Under the pieces are notes generated by a model. It saw only the letters and a list, made by a program, of their open reading frames with translations, did no database searches and was not told the DNA's origin. From Perca fluviatilis (taxonomy: Eukaryota; Chordata; Actinopteri; Perciformes; Percidae), in the NCBI RefSeq assembly GCF_010015445.1, contig NC_053122.1, positions 37,921,731-37,985,730 of the forward strand: DNA of 64,000 nt. Reading direction: 5' to 3'. The position numbers and the translations under genes were made by a program. This document shows positions 24,968 through 37,071 of the stretch, in pieces. The stretch's first letter is position 1. Each line of letters opens with the position of its first letter.

Positions 24968-25564
24968 AAAGTAAAATTTTCAGACCCATACTGATGTCCA
25001 TATCATCTGTGCTAAACCCCATCCTTTATTGGATGGGAGCCCCAAACCGTGCAGCAGATAGTAACAGCCCAGCTGTGTCCATGTGTTGAGAAAGTCCCCA
25101 CTCCAACCTCCTAATCTCCGTTAACACAGCCTCACACTTGGCTTTGTTCTCACCAGCACCAACAGGAGCTCGGCCAAGAAGAGATCTGGTCCTCTCACAC
25201 AGTGACACGTCCCAGGCTTTCCCCTTCGGATGACAAACACAAACCGCAGCCATGGAGACAAACTGACGACATGCCCATGGGTCACGGGAGTTCTCGCCTC
25301 AGCCAATCAGAGGATGAACTGGGGAGAGTGAGGAGGAAACGGGCGCCCCCGGTGCTCCTGAGGGGAGTGGGTGGGCAGGTGTTAGGGGTACACGGGAGTG
25401 GGAGTGGATGAGGTCTGAACCTGACGCACAGCCGGTGTGTCATTAAAGTGGTACTGAAGGGATGGCTGATTCTACACAGAGACCCCCACAGAGTGCTCAG
25501 GCCAAAAGTAATAAAGCCAGCTGTGTAATCAGAAAGAGATGACAAAGGAAGATGGGACTGAGGA
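24968..25564. other. GC-richer intronic stretch, no gene recognised
   Basis: 25030-25420 is single-copy-looking and higher in GC. Several overlapping frames are open but none has a domain or codon signature. Confidence 0.4.
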
Positions 25565-25855
25565 AATGTCAATGGACTGTATTTATATAGCATTTTTCTA
25601 GTCTTAACGACTACTCAAAGTACTTTAACATAGTACAGGAACCATTCACCATTCACACACATTCACACTCTCTGGCCACCTGCTCATCAGATATACATTA
25701 ACACATTCACACACCGATGGCGCAGCATCGGGAGCAATTTGGGGTTCAGACAGAGTCTTGCCCGAGGACACTTCGACACGGGACTGTAGGGCCAGGGATC
25801 AAACCACCAAACTACGATTGGTAGACGACCGCTCTACCACCTGAGCTACAGCCAA
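25565..25855 (-). mobile_element. tRNA-derived SINE with L2-like tail, family 2, copy 1
   Basis: The minus strand reads GGCTGTAGCTCAGGTGGTAG (A box), GGTGGTTTGATCCC (B box), a body with GACACTTCG/CACACATTCAC, then a tail of TATATAAATACAGTCCA type. The L2-like 3' tail implies mobilisation by an L2 LINE. Confidence 0.85.
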
Positions 25856-26414
25856 TGGTGAGGGACATAAGAAGAATGAGCGCAAAGACAGAAAGTTGAA
25901 TGCAAGGTAGAGATAAAAGAAAAAAATAAATGTCAAAGAAAATTAAAGAACACTTGACCAGGGTTAGATTTGATCTGGTAACAAGTAGAAAAATAAACAG
26001 TGGTGGTAGAAAGGACAATGTTGACGACGATCAAGCTCACCGTTCATTGTGCAGGGTGACCATAACAACCGTTATCAGCACTATTAAGCACAAACGGTCG
26101 GTGTGTCACACAAACATGTGACACACCGACACGTGTTGCCACCATAACAACCAAAAACAATCAGCTTTTTCTCTTGAACCAAAAAAAAATTAGGGCCCTG
26201 ACCAATTATCGGGCCGTTTTGTTGGCAGTTTGCAGATGATCTGTATCAGCGTTTTATTTGCCTGATAACTGATAGTTAATGAATTAAAAAGTGTTCTACT
26301 TTGGCTCGGCTACAGCTCTGTGTCTGTCCCTCTGCTTCGGTTTCACTCACCACTGAGTCTGACTTAATACCCCCCCCCAACAATATCTGACTCTCTGTTA
26401 CTGGGGATTATGGT

Positions 26415-26826
26415 TAGCGATGGTCCGATACCATTTTTTGCTTCCCGATACTGATTCCGATACCTGAACTTGCATATCGGCCGATACCGAGTACCGATCC
26501 GATACCAGTGTGTCATATATTTGATTATGTATACTACTATCCCTGTATGGATGTGATAGGATTTCTATCTTTGTTGTCGGTCTGGCTCAGGTGAAACATG
26601 AACAAACACAAACAATGAATGCCACAGAACTTTCTTTTATTCTCCAGTTTGACAGTCAGTTATAAACGGAAAAAGAACATAAATAAACTACTTTAACGTT
26701 GATTTTCTTTAGGGCTTTATTACGTGGCATCGGATCAGTGCATAAACTCCAGTACTTCCCAATAACAATACCAGCGTTTTAGGCAGTATTGGAGCCGATA
26801 CCAATACTGGTATCGGACCATCTCTA
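26415..26826 (+). mobile_element. hAT MITE (GATGGTCCGATACC ends) nested in family D
   Basis: The ends TAGCGATGGTCCGATACC and GGTATCGGACCATCTCTA are 18-bp inverted repeats with one mismatch, flanked by a perfect 8-bp duplication ATTATGGT (26407-26414, 26827-26834). Clear non-autonomous hAT. Confidence 0.92.
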
Positions 26827-26863
26827 ATTATGGTGAAAGTTTCTAATTCATTAAATAATTGCT

Positions 26864-27230
26864 TAAAGCTTTAGTGTGTAACTTTTTGACATTAATGAAC
26901 GCCCGTTACATTCAAGACATCGCCAGATGAGTTGCTACAAAGCTAATTAAGACTATCAGCTCCACACAACTCTCTCTGGATTTCTCAGTAGGACTATGTT
27001 CAGATGATTGGGTCATCCGGCGACTTTCCCGCGCAGAAACTCCAGTGAAGATAATGACCTCTTCTGAAGAGTCCATCATGTTTTTTTAATCCTCCGTGTC
27101 CTCCTTGGCTACTAGCAACTGTGTGGAGGGGGATCACGGAAGGCTTGTATCATGTGGACGTGCAGACAGTGTTGTTGTCATTACTTAGAATTCCTCATGG
27201 GGGAGACAGAAACTACGCACTATAGCTTTA
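26864..27230 (+). mobile_element. TIR MITE nested in family D
   Basis: The ends TAAAGCTTTAGTGTGTAACT and ACTACGCACTATAGCTTTA are imperfect inverted repeats. It interrupts the TTAAAACATTTAAAC stretch of the intact family D copy. A left-end fragment of the same family is at 13295-13435. Confidence 0.8.
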
Positions 27231-27369
27231 CAGCATTTAAACACAGTTTTTTGTTGGAGTTTGTAACATTCCAAAATCTTAATTTTGCATATCAGTTCCA
27301 AATATCGGTTTTATTAACTACTGATAATCGGTATTGGCCTTGAAAAAACAGTAATGGTCGATCCCTAGT

Positions 27370-28375
27370 TCTGACACACTACTGTGTACGACACATGCTC
27401 ACACACAAGGGCCTTCTTATCCGTGTGTTACAGACATGAATAGTCTGTCTTTTGAAAGGCCATTGAAGCTGCTGTCACTTTGCATTCCATCAGGTCCAAA
27501 CATGTTGCGAGCGAAGTCGCACACACCTCGGCCATTCTTCCTCCCATTCCAGATTAAAAGGCTTTCAGGAGGTGAGTCACAGCAAAATCAATGGCTTCTC
27601 CTATGAAAGCATCTGGTGACACCTAAACCCCAAATGTCGCCAATCTCTGAATAAAAAACGAGTTACGCACATAGCGCTCCTGATCCTGTTATGAAGCTGG
27701 GTGTTACTTGAGGGATTGGGAGATGTTACGAGAGCATTTGCGAGGGCAGAAGGAGTAGGAACAGTTGGTCAATGGGCAGACAGCGGTGCAGAGGATTATT
27801 TTGTAAAACATGGACTCGCACACAGAGTCAGGAACAGTGCTCTGTCTGCCAGCATCATGTGACAGTTTGACAGCATACAGGAACAACTGCCAACGTCCTC
27901 GGCTGTATCACATTACAGCTCGGCAAATAGAAAAGGCAACATTTTAAAAGACTTATTTGTAGTGGGCTGAGATATGTCTTGTTATACATACTGTAACTGC
28001 AATAGCAGAGCGAGGCAGAGGAGATCTGCCAAACAATATAACTCCAACGGGACACACAGGGTGCCAGAGGGTTCTGCAGGAGAGGAGCCGTACTTTATGG
28101 CATGGGCCTTTGTCGGAGTCAAAGACAAAAGCAAAGAAAAAGAAAAAAAACTAAGCAAAGAAAGAAGTGGAGTAAAAATTCCTATATCATTGTCTGTCAT
28201 ACTTTATATCTCAAGAATCTATTCTGGAATACAAGCCTGCAAAAGAAATATCCTTTATTTGCATAATGCATGTTTGAATAAATAGCATTAAGTAAAATGT
28301 TCTTTTTATGTTTAAATTGTAAAACGTTTGACTTTGATTTCATTTGATTACTATGGGTGTAAAGGTGATACTGAT
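27370..28375. other. Intronic stretch, nothing recognised
   Basis: No gene, defined repeat or transposon end seen. Confidence 0.45.
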
Positions 28376-28500
28376 TTAACCCTCCTGTTGTCCTCGGGTC
28401 AAATGTGACCCGTTTTCAAAGTTTCTGTAACAGAAATTTGGGTTTCTTTCAACCAAATGTCCCAGAATGAGAAAAACCTGAATAAAGTTGGCTAGAAGCC
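28376..28500 (+). mobile_element. Left end of a TTAA-flanked element (piggyBac/Kolobok-like)
   Basis: TTAACCCTCCTGTTGTCCTC followed by GGGTCAAATGTGACCCG (a small palindrome) and GGGTTTCTTTCAACCAAAT. The same internal block and the mirror-image end ACACGAGGGTTAA occur at 58940-59331. Right end not found; it may extend to about 28830. Confidence 0.6.
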
Positions 28501-29483
28501 TAGATGTAACACGGAATTTAGTGATAATTTATAATTTATGCTTTACAGGCATCCCAGAGGAGAGCAGCAGGTGAGTACGTTGGACAGTGTGTCGAAAGTG
28601 TCGAAGAAAGCGTCCGTTAAAATCATCAAAAGCAACAGAAAAGCATCAAAAAGTGTTGAAATTGTAAAAATATGGTCAACAGGAAGACCATACGAGGGTG
28701 AATGGTTGGACATATTGCTGTTAACTGTATTATGTACTGTATGGTGTTTGTGTAAACGTTTGTTAATTTTTTTCAACATTTTAAATATATGGTAACAATA
28801 AATGCGATTCCAAATAAACAATCCCTTTGTGTGGCTTCCACTGGCTTCTCAATGATGTGTATTTTTTCAAATGCAACATTTATTGTGTGTGTTGTCGGTG
28901 ATGAGTTGAGCTGAGAAAACAAGACCAAAACAAGACTCAAAAACGGTTGAAGTCAAGTTATTGTCAAAGATTATTATTTTTTTTAAAGATTGGCCACATT
29001 GGCCATCTGCTTCTCCAACAGTTGTTGGCTAGAGTATGAGGTTGCCGTTTTCTCCGGCCTGATGGCAGACCAACAGACCGGTAACAAAGCTACCACCAAC
29101 ATCAAACACAGAATGGATTCTGAAATATTAGTCTCTCTGTTAGTGCACTGACTCCAATAATCCCATTCTAACTATAAAGGTACGTCAACATTCTGATTAT
29201 TAAAAACAGATTTGTTACATGATAGGCCATAAGCCTGTCTCTAAGGAAGCACGATACCGATGTCCTGAGCTGCCAATATTTGCCAAAGACTGTTTGTGAG
29301 GAAAGAACCTCCACTCTGTAACACAGCTGTAAGTGTTTCTGTAGTTCCAACAAATCCAACAGAGAGACAGGTCTCTGAAGTCGCATTCTTTCATCGAAAT
29401 TTCCATTGGTATCATAGCAATAGTCTAAGCTGATCAACCTGATAGTTTTGAATTCAGACCCCCAGTGTCTGGATCAAGTAGAC
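28501..29483. other. Intronic stretch, possibly the body of the preceding element
   Basis: 28560-28680 has repeated TCGAAAGTGTCGAAGAAAG-like words often seen inside TTAA-type fish elements. 28830-29480 shows nothing recognisable. Confidence 0.35.
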
Positions 29484-30022
29484 CAGTGATTCCCAACCAG
29501 GGCCAGGACCCCAGAGCAGGGGTTACTTGTACACCAGGACCCCAAAGCAGGGGGTACTTGTACCCCAGGACCCCACTGCAGGGGGTACTAGTACCCCAGG
29601 GGTACTTGTGCAGTTTTCAGTGGGTACTTGGAAAACTGTGGAGCAGCTCAACAAAAAAAAAATAGAAATTATGGTTTGATTAAAAGAATATATCAGCTGT
29701 AACACCTGTATACAGGAACTTTAAACGGGCAGCTAAAAGTAATAAATACATAAATGGTAGAAATAAATAGCGAGAACTAGAAGTAATGCATTACTATAGT
29801 ATTGTATTGAAGTATTGACAGAACAGTCCAAATAGTTAGCTAAAAGTAATAGTAAATATTCATCTTTACTCCCAAGTAGCAGTACGATTGATCACCAAAC
29901 CATCCTAAATAATGACGATTGTATGAAAAAATTGGAAAACATTGGAAACTGATGAAGAGGTACGTGAGTTCCTCTGACAGGGGTGTGGGGGTACTTTGGA
30001 CCAAACAGTTTGGGAACCACTG
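29484..30022 (+). mobile_element. hAT element (CAGTGRTTCCCAA ends)
   Basis: The ends CAGTGATTCCCAACC and GTTTGGGAACCACTG are inverted repeats (13 of 15), a classic hAT terminus. A 31-bp tandem repeat lies near the left end (29504-29600). A clean target duplication is not visible, and no transposase frame is seen. Confidence 0.75.
29504..29600 (+). repeat. 31-32-bp tandem repeat, about 3 copies, in the hAT element
   Basis: Units begin CAGGACCCCA and end GGTACTTGTACCCC. Copies differ by a few bases, and a partial fourth unit follows. Confidence 0.8.
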
Positions 30023-31011
30023 TGAAGTGAAAAATTAGTTTTGTTTGTCAGATGTAGTAGACAGAGTATTTCAATGTGTCAGATGTATATTTACTTTAAG
30101 TATCAGATCAGACTCTGTAGAGGTTCCACAAGTCAACTCACAGCCTGGACTATCTGACGAAGGATCGTAATTGGATCGGACGCGATTCCTAACCTGCAGA
30201 TCAACTCGGGACATCCAATTACTTAATGTAAGATCACGCAAACACAAACCTACAGAAAAAAAAAAAATGGAAAATGGCAGTGGTCTGAGCAGAAGTGCAA
30301 TGTCAAGGTGTGGTGTGTGGACCCATGACTTCACATCTGTGGGGACTGTGGAGGCCTGTACAGACAGAAACAGGGACAAACAGGCCCGGACAGGCAGAAA
30401 ACACAGTACAGTACTGATGTCTCACAGACATTGTTGTGTAATGTTTATGGACGCACTTCAAACAGAGGGAACTGACAGCTAAACAGAACAACTCCCTTTC
30501 CAAGTTTATGGAAAAGGACGTGGAGGGACTTAAGAGGGGAAAGAGCGTGTGCATGTCCATGTGTGGGGCAGCAGGACAGGACAACATGCTTATCCTGCAA
30601 GCAAGATGTCACGATCCTCACAACCTCTGGTGTCCATGTGCAATACTCTACACAATGCACTACACAGACAGACTACTGCTTATTCAACTCTATGTTAATG
30701 AGGTCATCACAACCAAACCTGAATTACTACTTCCTTGAGAATGTTGGAAGTTAAATAATAGGCTAACATTTCAGTGTGAAAGACAAACAACTGGAAATGA
30801 CTAAACTGCTAGAAAGCGAAACATTTTTGCAGAACAGCTCAACTGTTTTTAGCAACAAAAAAAAGGAGCAAAGATCATAGGGACATCACGCTGCAAGAGA
30901 CTTTATCAACAAATCGATTGCTTCTTTAACACCTGCAGCCTCATTAGAGCCGTATAATGTGCATTTCTGTATGCTTTTAAAGCTCAAGCATATGCCCATA
31001 TGTGGATCAAA

Positions 31012-31016
<5 letters not shown>
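30023..31016. other. Intronic stretch, nothing recognised
   Basis: Only short open frames without coding signature. Confidence 0.45.

Positions 31017-31081
<65 letters not shown>
31017..31081 (+). repeat. (GA)n followed by poly(A)
   Basis: A GA run (31017-31048) passes through GAAAG into about 30 A residues. Confidence 0.95.
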
Positions 31082-31084
<3 letters not shown>

Positions 31085-33676
31085 TTATTTAAAGAAGTGG
31101 GTTGTGCAGATGGTGGGGGAGGTAATAGCGCTGGGATGTAGAGATGGATGTGGGCAGAAGGGAGGTTGGAGCACTGGGAGACGAAGATGCAGATTGCAGT
31201 GGTTTCCTCCTCTAGAGTCTGGAGAAAAAAAACTAGGGGGGTGTTAGTTACAGCAAGAGATGAGATGAGATAGTTTCCCTTGGCTCTCCGAGAGATATGA
31301 TGAAATCCCACAGGCAGAACCTTGGAACTTGTAACATCCATCTGGCATTTGGGTCAAAAGTGAGTCATGGTTGTAATGTATATATGTACACAGCGTGTTA
31401 CTAAATTAATTTTCCCCCTGATGAAGGGTACAAAGCATTGCCAAAAATATGTTTTGGAGCCACCGCAGTCTCTCATTTCTCTTAAAAATCCCTTCATCTG
31501 TACTTAAACTAAGTTGAACATGTTCTTTGCATGTGCAACAAAGAAGGTTAAAAAGGTTTATTTTTTGCTGTACAGGATCACATGAAAGCTTAAAGGCTAA
31601 GCATTTCTGATCCACTCTTGAAATTTTAATTCCACTTTAGATGTGTGTGCATTGGAAGCTCGCAAAGTAGTATACATGCATAAACATGAACACAAACGGT
31701 GCGTGCACTCATTTACCCTCTGAGAGACGCAACACTGGTGATGTAAGATGATTAAGCGCAGGGTCAGGAAACTGTCTGGTCCAATGAGACAACAGATACA
31801 ACATAGATATACATGATAGCAGACAAACTTTTTTTTGTATCAAAAGCAGTTGACAGAGATCTAGTGCATTATTCTTGTAGCCAAATGACAACCTTTTAAG
31901 GCGTTTTCTTGTACGTTTGTCTCGAATTTGATGTGAATAGTTGGTCTTTCTTTAACATTGTCTGCAAAATAACTTCCCTGCATGCCTTGTTAACTGTCAT
32001 GTCAAAATCGGTCCAAGCCTATCTTTATGCCTCTAGAAATTGCTGAATAATTCCTCTCTAAAATGAGAAGTTGAAGTAGATCAAAATAAAAAAAACAGAC
32101 AATAATTCATGTGCTGTTTATAGAGAACCAGCTGGACTCAGGCACGGGCCATCACAATCTTTGGCAGGAGCAAGGCTTTTTCCATCCATCGAGTCTGGAT
32201 GGTGAAGATAGAGGTATTTGCAGAATCTGTCTCCATGCCATGCTTTCACAAAGCCTCGCCGGACACAGGGTTAGACTGAGCTTTAAACTGAGGAAGAGTG
32301 AGGAAACGGCAACGTGGCCAAAGAAGTCGACAAAACCAAGTTTTCAAAAACCAAACCAAAGGTAAGGAAAGACAAAGCGCTAAAGAACTGTTCAAAATAG
32401 CAAGAAGCTTAGCCAGATAAACAACCATCTAGTTATCTCTACAAAATCCATAATGCAAATTCATAAGCTTCAAAGCACCATTGATCGATAGGCATTTAAA
32501 GAGTATAGACCTACTTATATAATGACCAGTATTTCGCAGTCATCTGTGCGATAGATGAGTGGGTCAGTATCTGTAAGGAATCTGGCCATTTGTTTGAGGT
32601 CCAGAAATGTCCAGGCATCAACTATGAGAATGCCTCAAGGGTTTCCTGTTGTGACACAGCAGGCCAAGCTACTGCAGCGGGCATGCCATTAGGGAATAAG
32701 TAGGACATTTGACTTTGAAGCTGCAGTCACTTTAAATGTAAATCAAGACAGAAGAGCTTGTAACGTTTAGGCTTAGAATCACTTTGGACTGCACAGATCA
32801 GTAGATAAAAAAAAAAAAAAAAAAATTATTCTTACCGACCTAAACAGGAATATGTTGGTCCCTTCCAAAACTGTTCCAGAATAGACTCATCTGAGTTTTT
32901 ACTTGATATGGTTTAGGTGTGGTTGGGTTTAAGCAACCAAGAGTACTTGGTTCAACTGAGGAAAAACACTAAGTCATGGTAATAAAAACTAAAGTTGGCG
33001 CTTTAAAAACCATCATCAAACCATAGGCTGCGAGGCGACTTTGTCATATATCTTTTTCACATACCCTGCCAATTTCATTTAACTTGGATGCCATTGTTTA
33101 GAGGTTTTATGAATAGCCTTCCATTCTTTCCTTTAAAGGGGAATCTCAGAATTGACACAGGAGAGACCCTTGCCATCTTAGGTTACAAGTTCCGGATGCT
33201 TATGCATTTACTTTAGGTGACAGAGTGCAGAAGAGTGAACAAGCCCAGGCTTAGGAGAGATGGGTAGAGATTCTGGGCACAGCTCAATACGTGGATCAAC
33301 ATAGTCTAAATGGGGCGCTTGTTTCCAACAAATGGCCTCCTCTTTGAAATGCCAGGCATGTATGGTTTGGTGTCCTAGTTCATGTGTGCGAGAGGGCAAA
33401 CTTAGGAGCTGAACACAGACACACAAATAATCTTGTCTGATCATGTCAAACGAGGCAGTAGTCCCAGGCCGAAGCTGACACAGTTCATTCACACACAGTA
33501 AGCTTTTTATCCAGCGAATGCCTTTTCCTGCCTCGACTGTCACCACTGTGATAAGCTGCATTCAAGTCGCATTAAGAGTCCGTCACTGTTTATTACAAAA
33601 GGCCATTTCTTTAGGTTTAACTCATTCATACAGAACAAAACTGGAGAGGATGCCTGTACAAGCAAACACTTTCACA
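31082..33676. other. Intronic stretch of about 2.6 kb, nothing recognised
   Basis: AT-rich single-copy-looking DNA with one A run (32807-32824). No gene, transposon end or array seen. Confidence 0.5.
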
Positions 33677-33840
33677 TAGAACTGGGTCATATGGAGAAAA
33701 AAAAAAATTAATCTAATCTAATATCCAGTATTTTTGACCAAATGCCTCAATGTCTATATTGTGGCGATATTGTAGGGTTGACTATTGGTGCTTTCACAAA
33801 ATATTTACACAATGAGATTTTTTATAAATAAAAATGTCTT
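33677..33840 (+). mobile_element. Left-end fragment of a family A hAT element
   Basis: AGAACTGGGTCATATGGAG, then TTTTTGACCAAATGCCTCAA and GACTATTGGTGCTTTCACAA match 7096-7470 and the reverse of 40613-40746. The right half is missing. Confidence 0.65.
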
Positions 33841-33925
33841 ATATTTTAGATTCCTCAAAGTAGCCACCCTTTGCTTTTTTGATAACGCTGCAAACCCTTG
33901 GTGTTCTCTCAATGAGCTTTTGGCC

Positions 33926-33926
<1 letters not shown>

Positions 33927-33959
<33 letters not shown>

Positions 33960-33995
33960 CATTAATACATTATATAAAATATATATATATATATA
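33927..33995 (+). repeat. Interrupted (TA)n
   Basis: Two TA runs (33927-33951, 33971-33993) separated by AT-rich sequence. Confidence 0.9.
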
Positions 33996-34227
33996 AATAA
34001 AAATAAAACCCAGGTCTCCCACACTAAAGGCATGTGTCATATCCATATGTGTCATATCCACTGCGCCATCTCCACCACCATGCTACTTCATACCTGCAAC
34101 TACCAGGGCTGGGGGTCGTAACATTTGTGTCTCTGCGACGTGTAACACTAAACATCTAATCACAGACATTATTAGAGCTTGGCACAAGCATGCTGCATGC
34201 TGATAGGCTCACTGACACTGATGAGAG

Positions 34228-34346
34228 TTATTTCTTAGGGATTGAAATTTGGTATTGAATGACAAGGCATTTTTCGATACTCGATTTTATGGAGGTAATT
34301 TCGGTCTGTGCCTAAAAGTATCAAAAGTTCAGTACCCAGCCCTAGC
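34228..34346 (+). mobile_element. Right-end fragment of a hAT-like element
   Basis: GGTATTGAATGAC and TTCGATACTCGA lead to an end of GTTCAGTACCCAGCCCTA, the common hAT terminus. Left end undefined. Confidence 0.45.
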
Positions 34347-35415
34347 AAACTATTTATTTCTGCAACAATTTTCAAATATCTTTGGAGCATTGCTGCAAAT
34401 ATGTGGGGGAGAATCTCTAAGGTTAGATCAAGAGCTAATCTTAACATTTCCATTCACATGCAAGGTCTTATCCTTCATATCCTTCACGTCTTTCAGTCTA
34501 CTGTGACATTCTGTGAAGCACGCAATACAGGATCCTTGTTACAGCACATCATTCCAGACAAAACATTGGATTTCCCAAAAACAGCCCAATTATCTAAAAC
34601 CCTGTGCTGGCTTCAGTCTCTGCAGTAAGAACAGGCTCACAGGCTGCACTAGTTTAGGTCTTTCCACAATTGCTATTGGTCTAAAATATCACACCTTCAC
34701 TAGGATTGGATTTTTTTTTTTTTTTTTTTTTTGGGTTTTTTTTTTTTGGGGGTTAGATTTCTGTGTTCACAGCTCTTTTACTACTATGTTTCCCCCTGGA
34801 CCATGTTCTAATTAAATGGCTGCTAACCCTTCATACAGTATTTTCTCAGATGTTCCTTCACCGCAGCACCACCGCTGTTCTTCCCCTTGTTTTGGTTGAC
34901 ACTATTTCTGGTTTCACCTAGTTATGGCTGCCTCTTTCATCTTCATACTCCCCTGCTGATGCCAACAGCTTCCCTTCTCTGCTCTACTGTCTCCAAAACT
35001 ATTTCTGAATGTTTATTGTACTTTACAGTTCATTAAATCAGAGGTTTCCGTAATTGTAAGAGGTTTCCGTAAATTGTAAGGCAACAAAGTAACCTGCCAC
35101 TCAGTAGACCACATCAGTGTTCAGTAACCTCAGTCCCCTGTGGAATTTATGTGGACTGGTCTTTCCAGCTCCCTTACTTTCATTTGTTAGGCATAACGCA
35201 GGCTCTCTTCTGCTATGCAGCTCAATCAGGTGGTCAGATATATATTTTTTTGTATTCATATTGGACATTGAGGGTTAAGTTTATTTACCAGAAACGTTTA
35301 AATTATTGTGGTCACTCAGGCAGCCCAGCTGGGACAGTAGATGCACTTCCTCGCTATACCCATAATGAGGGACAGGAAAGAGAAAGCTCTCTTCTGCTGC
35401 AACCAACTACTGAGT
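34347..35415. other. Intronic stretch, nothing recognised except a T run
   Basis: T runs at 34710-34750. A 20-bp word around GAGGTTTCCGTAA is repeated at 35041-35078. No gene seen. Confidence 0.45.
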
Positions 35416-36004
35416 GCGTTCCATTTACCTCGGAAGCCGAAGCTGGGAATGACGTCGCACCTGAGTTGAATGCGTTCCATTTACAAGGCGGATTTTCATT
35501 GTTTTCATTAGCTCTAGCCAGGTTAGCCATTGTTAGCAATGCCAATTTATAACAATGCATTACGCTGATTTGTGTGCATACAAACAGCGTTAACATGTCC
35601 ACAGATAGAAGTTGGAGAGGGCTGTTTGTACAACTGATTTAGTGAGACACAAATAAGACCGAAGTAATCATAACTGGGGCAGCTGTGGCTCAGGTGGTAG
35701 AGCGGTCGTCTACCAATCAGAAGGTTGGTGGTTCGATCTATGTCAAAGTGTCCTTGGGCAAGAAACTGAACTCCGAATTGCTCCTGATGCTGCGCCATCT
35801 GAGTGTGAGTGTGTGTATGTGAAGGTTTATCTGATGAGCAGGTGGCCACAGTGTATGAATGGATCCTGTACTATGTTAAAGCGCTTCAAGTAGTTGTTAA
35901 GACTAGAAAAGCGCTATATAAATACAGTCCATTTACATTATAACTGTATGTTACTACAGCTTTCACAACTGTTGATGTACTTCAGAGTACAAACGGAACG
36001 CACC
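35416..36004 (+). mobile_element. MITE (GTGCGTTCC ends) carrying a SINE
   Basis: The ends GTGCGTTCCATTT and ACAAACGGAACGCAC are imperfect inverted repeats. The middle, 35672-35937, is a SINE. Without it the element is about 320 bp. No clear target duplication for the outer element. Confidence 0.55.
35672..35937 (+). mobile_element. tRNA-derived SINE with L2-like tail, family 2, copy 2
   Basis: It has CTGTGGCTCAGGTGGTAGAG (A box), GGTGGTTCGATC (B box), the family 2 body, and a tail AAGCGCTATATAAATACAG. ATAACTG lies on both sides (about 35669-35676 and 35939-35945), a likely target duplication. Confidence 0.88.
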
Positions 36005-36010
36005 ATTAGT

Positions 36011-36150
36011 CTAGGCATGGGCCGGTGTGAGATTCTGGCGGTATGATAGCCTTCAGCAAAAATATCACAGTTTCAGGGTATTGCAGTATTGCAATTACAG
36101 ACAAATGTATCATTTTGAAACATCTGGGTAAAATATATTTTTTTTTTTTC
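36011..36150 (+). mobile_element. Left-end fragment of a hAT-like element (GGGCCGGT type)
   Basis: TAGGCATGGGCCGGTGTGAG followed by GGCGGTATGATAGCC matches a widespread fish hAT relic pattern. The right end is not identified. Confidence 0.45.
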
Positions 36151-36704
36151 ATTGAACACAATGTATTTGATTTTAAACACACTGCACAGTGGAATGGGAG
36201 GGGGGGTTTCTAAACTGCATCCGACACCTTATTTTGTCCACGTCTGACAGGCAGCATAAAGACGCGGATGCACTGTTCAAGCGGTCAGGTATTTCTTACA
36301 TTATCCACTGGATCTGTCACTCAATGTGATGTCTGTGTGGAGGCGCCAAGGGGCATTTACAGGCGTAGGAACAAAAGGTAAACACCAACATGCCAAAGTC
36401 TACACAAGTAACCCACGTTGACAGGGAAAGAGGAAACGCGCTGCTCAAATCCAGACATGCGGGAGACGGAGTCTTGCATCATCAGCTGGTCAGTCAGAAA
36501 GGAGATTGTCCTATTGAGCAGCATGTGTGTCTCACATACAGTCATATCTCCAGCTGACAGAATCTGGAAGAAGCCGCTTTGGGATTTTAGTAGAGGAATT
36601 AGTGCTTTCATCTACTTTCAAAAGCACTGCGATCTGTTCACTATTTTCGCCTTAAAATTACAATGAATAGTCCATCTTATCTGTTAAAATTACTGCCCTA
36701 TTAC

Positions 36705-37063
36705 TAGGGCTGCTCGATTATGGAAAAAAATATAATCACGATTATTTTGGTGATTTTCAATATTGAAATCACGATAATTTAAACACGATTAGTCGTTGAC
36801 GTTTCTGGAAAGATGTTGCAGTTATTGAACTTAAAAAACAGTGGAAAAAGTTACATAAATCAACAGTAAAAAACAACTGTGAAATTTGCCTTAATACTTT
36901 TCCTATTTAAACTATTTTTTCATTCAGAACACAAGAGAAAATAAGAGTTTACTTGCAAAACCTAATGAGCTAAATAATAGTTTTTCTCGATTATTCTGTT
37001 TTTGTGATCATTGGGAGCCAAAATCATAATCACGATTAAATTTCGATTAATTGCACAGCCCTA
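36705..37063 (+). mobile_element. hAT MITE, family B, copy 2
   Basis: TAGGGCTGCTCGATTATGG to TTAATTGCACAGCCCTA, flanked by a perfect 8-bp duplication CCTATTAC (36697-36704 and 37064-37071). Closely similar along its whole length to 2673-3034. Confidence 0.92.
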
Positions 37064-37071
37064 CCTATTAC

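Larger units (their letters stand above)
26191..27369 (+). mobile_element. Family D element interrupted by two later insertions
   Basis: Three pieces (26191-26414, 26835-26863, 27231-27369) line up end to end with the intact copy at 20097-20495. Removing the two inserts leaves about 392 bp, close to the 399 bp of the intact copy. Confidence 0.78.

Noticed and set aside
25026..25593. Cluster of overlapping open frames in GC-richer sequence
   Set aside because: Four frames are open at once, as expected for GC-rich non-coding DNA. No splice-site pairing or recognisable motif.
35677..35760. Possible tRNA gene (A and B boxes present)
   Set aside because: No cloverleaf acceptor pairing. It continues into a SINE body and L2-like tail shared with other copies. 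The same reasoning applies to the other SINE copies.
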